Assembly (NCBI GenBank): GCA_031274045.1 | Contig: JAISQS010000260.1 | Location: forward strand, 1-5,274 | DNA length: 5,274 nt | Direction of reading: 5' to 3' | Source of the DNA: Planctomycetaceae bacterium | GTDB taxonomy: Bacteria; Planctomycetota; Planctomycetia; Pirellulales; Thermoguttaceae | Shown here: positions 5,171 to 5,274 of the stretch, one piece after another | How positions within the stretch are numbered: the stretch's first letter is position 1 | How the letters are laid out: the number at the start of each line of letters is the position of its first letter | Program-made: the position numbers and the translations under genes | The notes under the pieces: generated by a model | What the model saw: the letters and a program-made list of their open reading frames with translations, nothing else | Database searches by the model: none | Told to the model about the DNA's origin: nothing

Positions 5171-5274
5171 GAGAATACGAAATAAACGAAAAATACGAAA
5201 CATAACTAAATAATTTTTTTAACGCTAAACACGCTAAAAAACGAAATTCGCGAAAGTGATTTTAAAAATTGTGT
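5171..5274. other. AT-rich noncoding tail of the window
   Basis: No reading frame, RBS or clear structure is seen. The sequence is A-rich, with recurring small words such as GAATACGAAA, AATACGAAA, ACGCTAAACACGCTAAA and ACGAAATTCGCGAA. It resembles decayed intergenic DNA. Confidence 0.5.

Noticed and set aside
1..5274. A novel defence, mobile or CRISPR-like system
   Set aside because: I found no transposase, nuclease, helicase, toxin or repeat-spacer array; the window holds two exported proteins of unknown function and a ribosomal protein gene.

Overview
The window looks like a moderately AT-rich bacterial chromosome segment, most likely from a planctomycete (Planctomycetota, perhaps a Pirellulales-type lineage). 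This is an inference. It rests on the L27 sequence, on two exported proteins that resemble families I associate with planctomycetes, and on long intergenic gaps full of palindromes. No database search was possible. All three genes are on the + strand.

Layout: (1) 1-2406 is the 3' part of a large gene for a probably exported protein. It has a seven-bladed Reg_prop-like beta-propeller, a linker with a duplicated 14-residue unit, and a conserved-looking C-terminal region without a kinase. The true start lies upstream of the window. (2) 2407-2983 is a 577-nt gap. It holds a 139-bp imperfect palindrome with competing inner stems, an AT-rich hairpin, short tandem repeats, a possible promoter and a G/T-rich, almost C-free leader. 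(3) 2984-4456 is a complete gene for a 490-residue exported protein of unknown function with an Ala/Thr linker. (4) 4457-4760 is a 304-nt gap with a possible terminator, small repeats and the probable control region of the next gene. (5) 4761-5009 is rpmA (ribosomal protein bL27), followed by a strong intrinsic terminator. (6) 5010-5274 is noncoding, with further hairpins and a repeated T-tract/GAATACG motif.

The genes do not look like one operon: the gaps are about 300 and 580 nt, and rpmA has its own RBS and terminator. The first two genes probably encode envelope or secreted proteins; nothing in the sequence ties them to rpmA. I see no tRNA, rRNA, CRISPR array, transposase, toxin-antitoxin pair or defence system. 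The less ordinary signals are the palindrome at 2467-2605, the codon duplication at 1195-1278, and the drift in both large genes from G/T-rich codons at the 5' end to A/C-rich codons at the 3' end.
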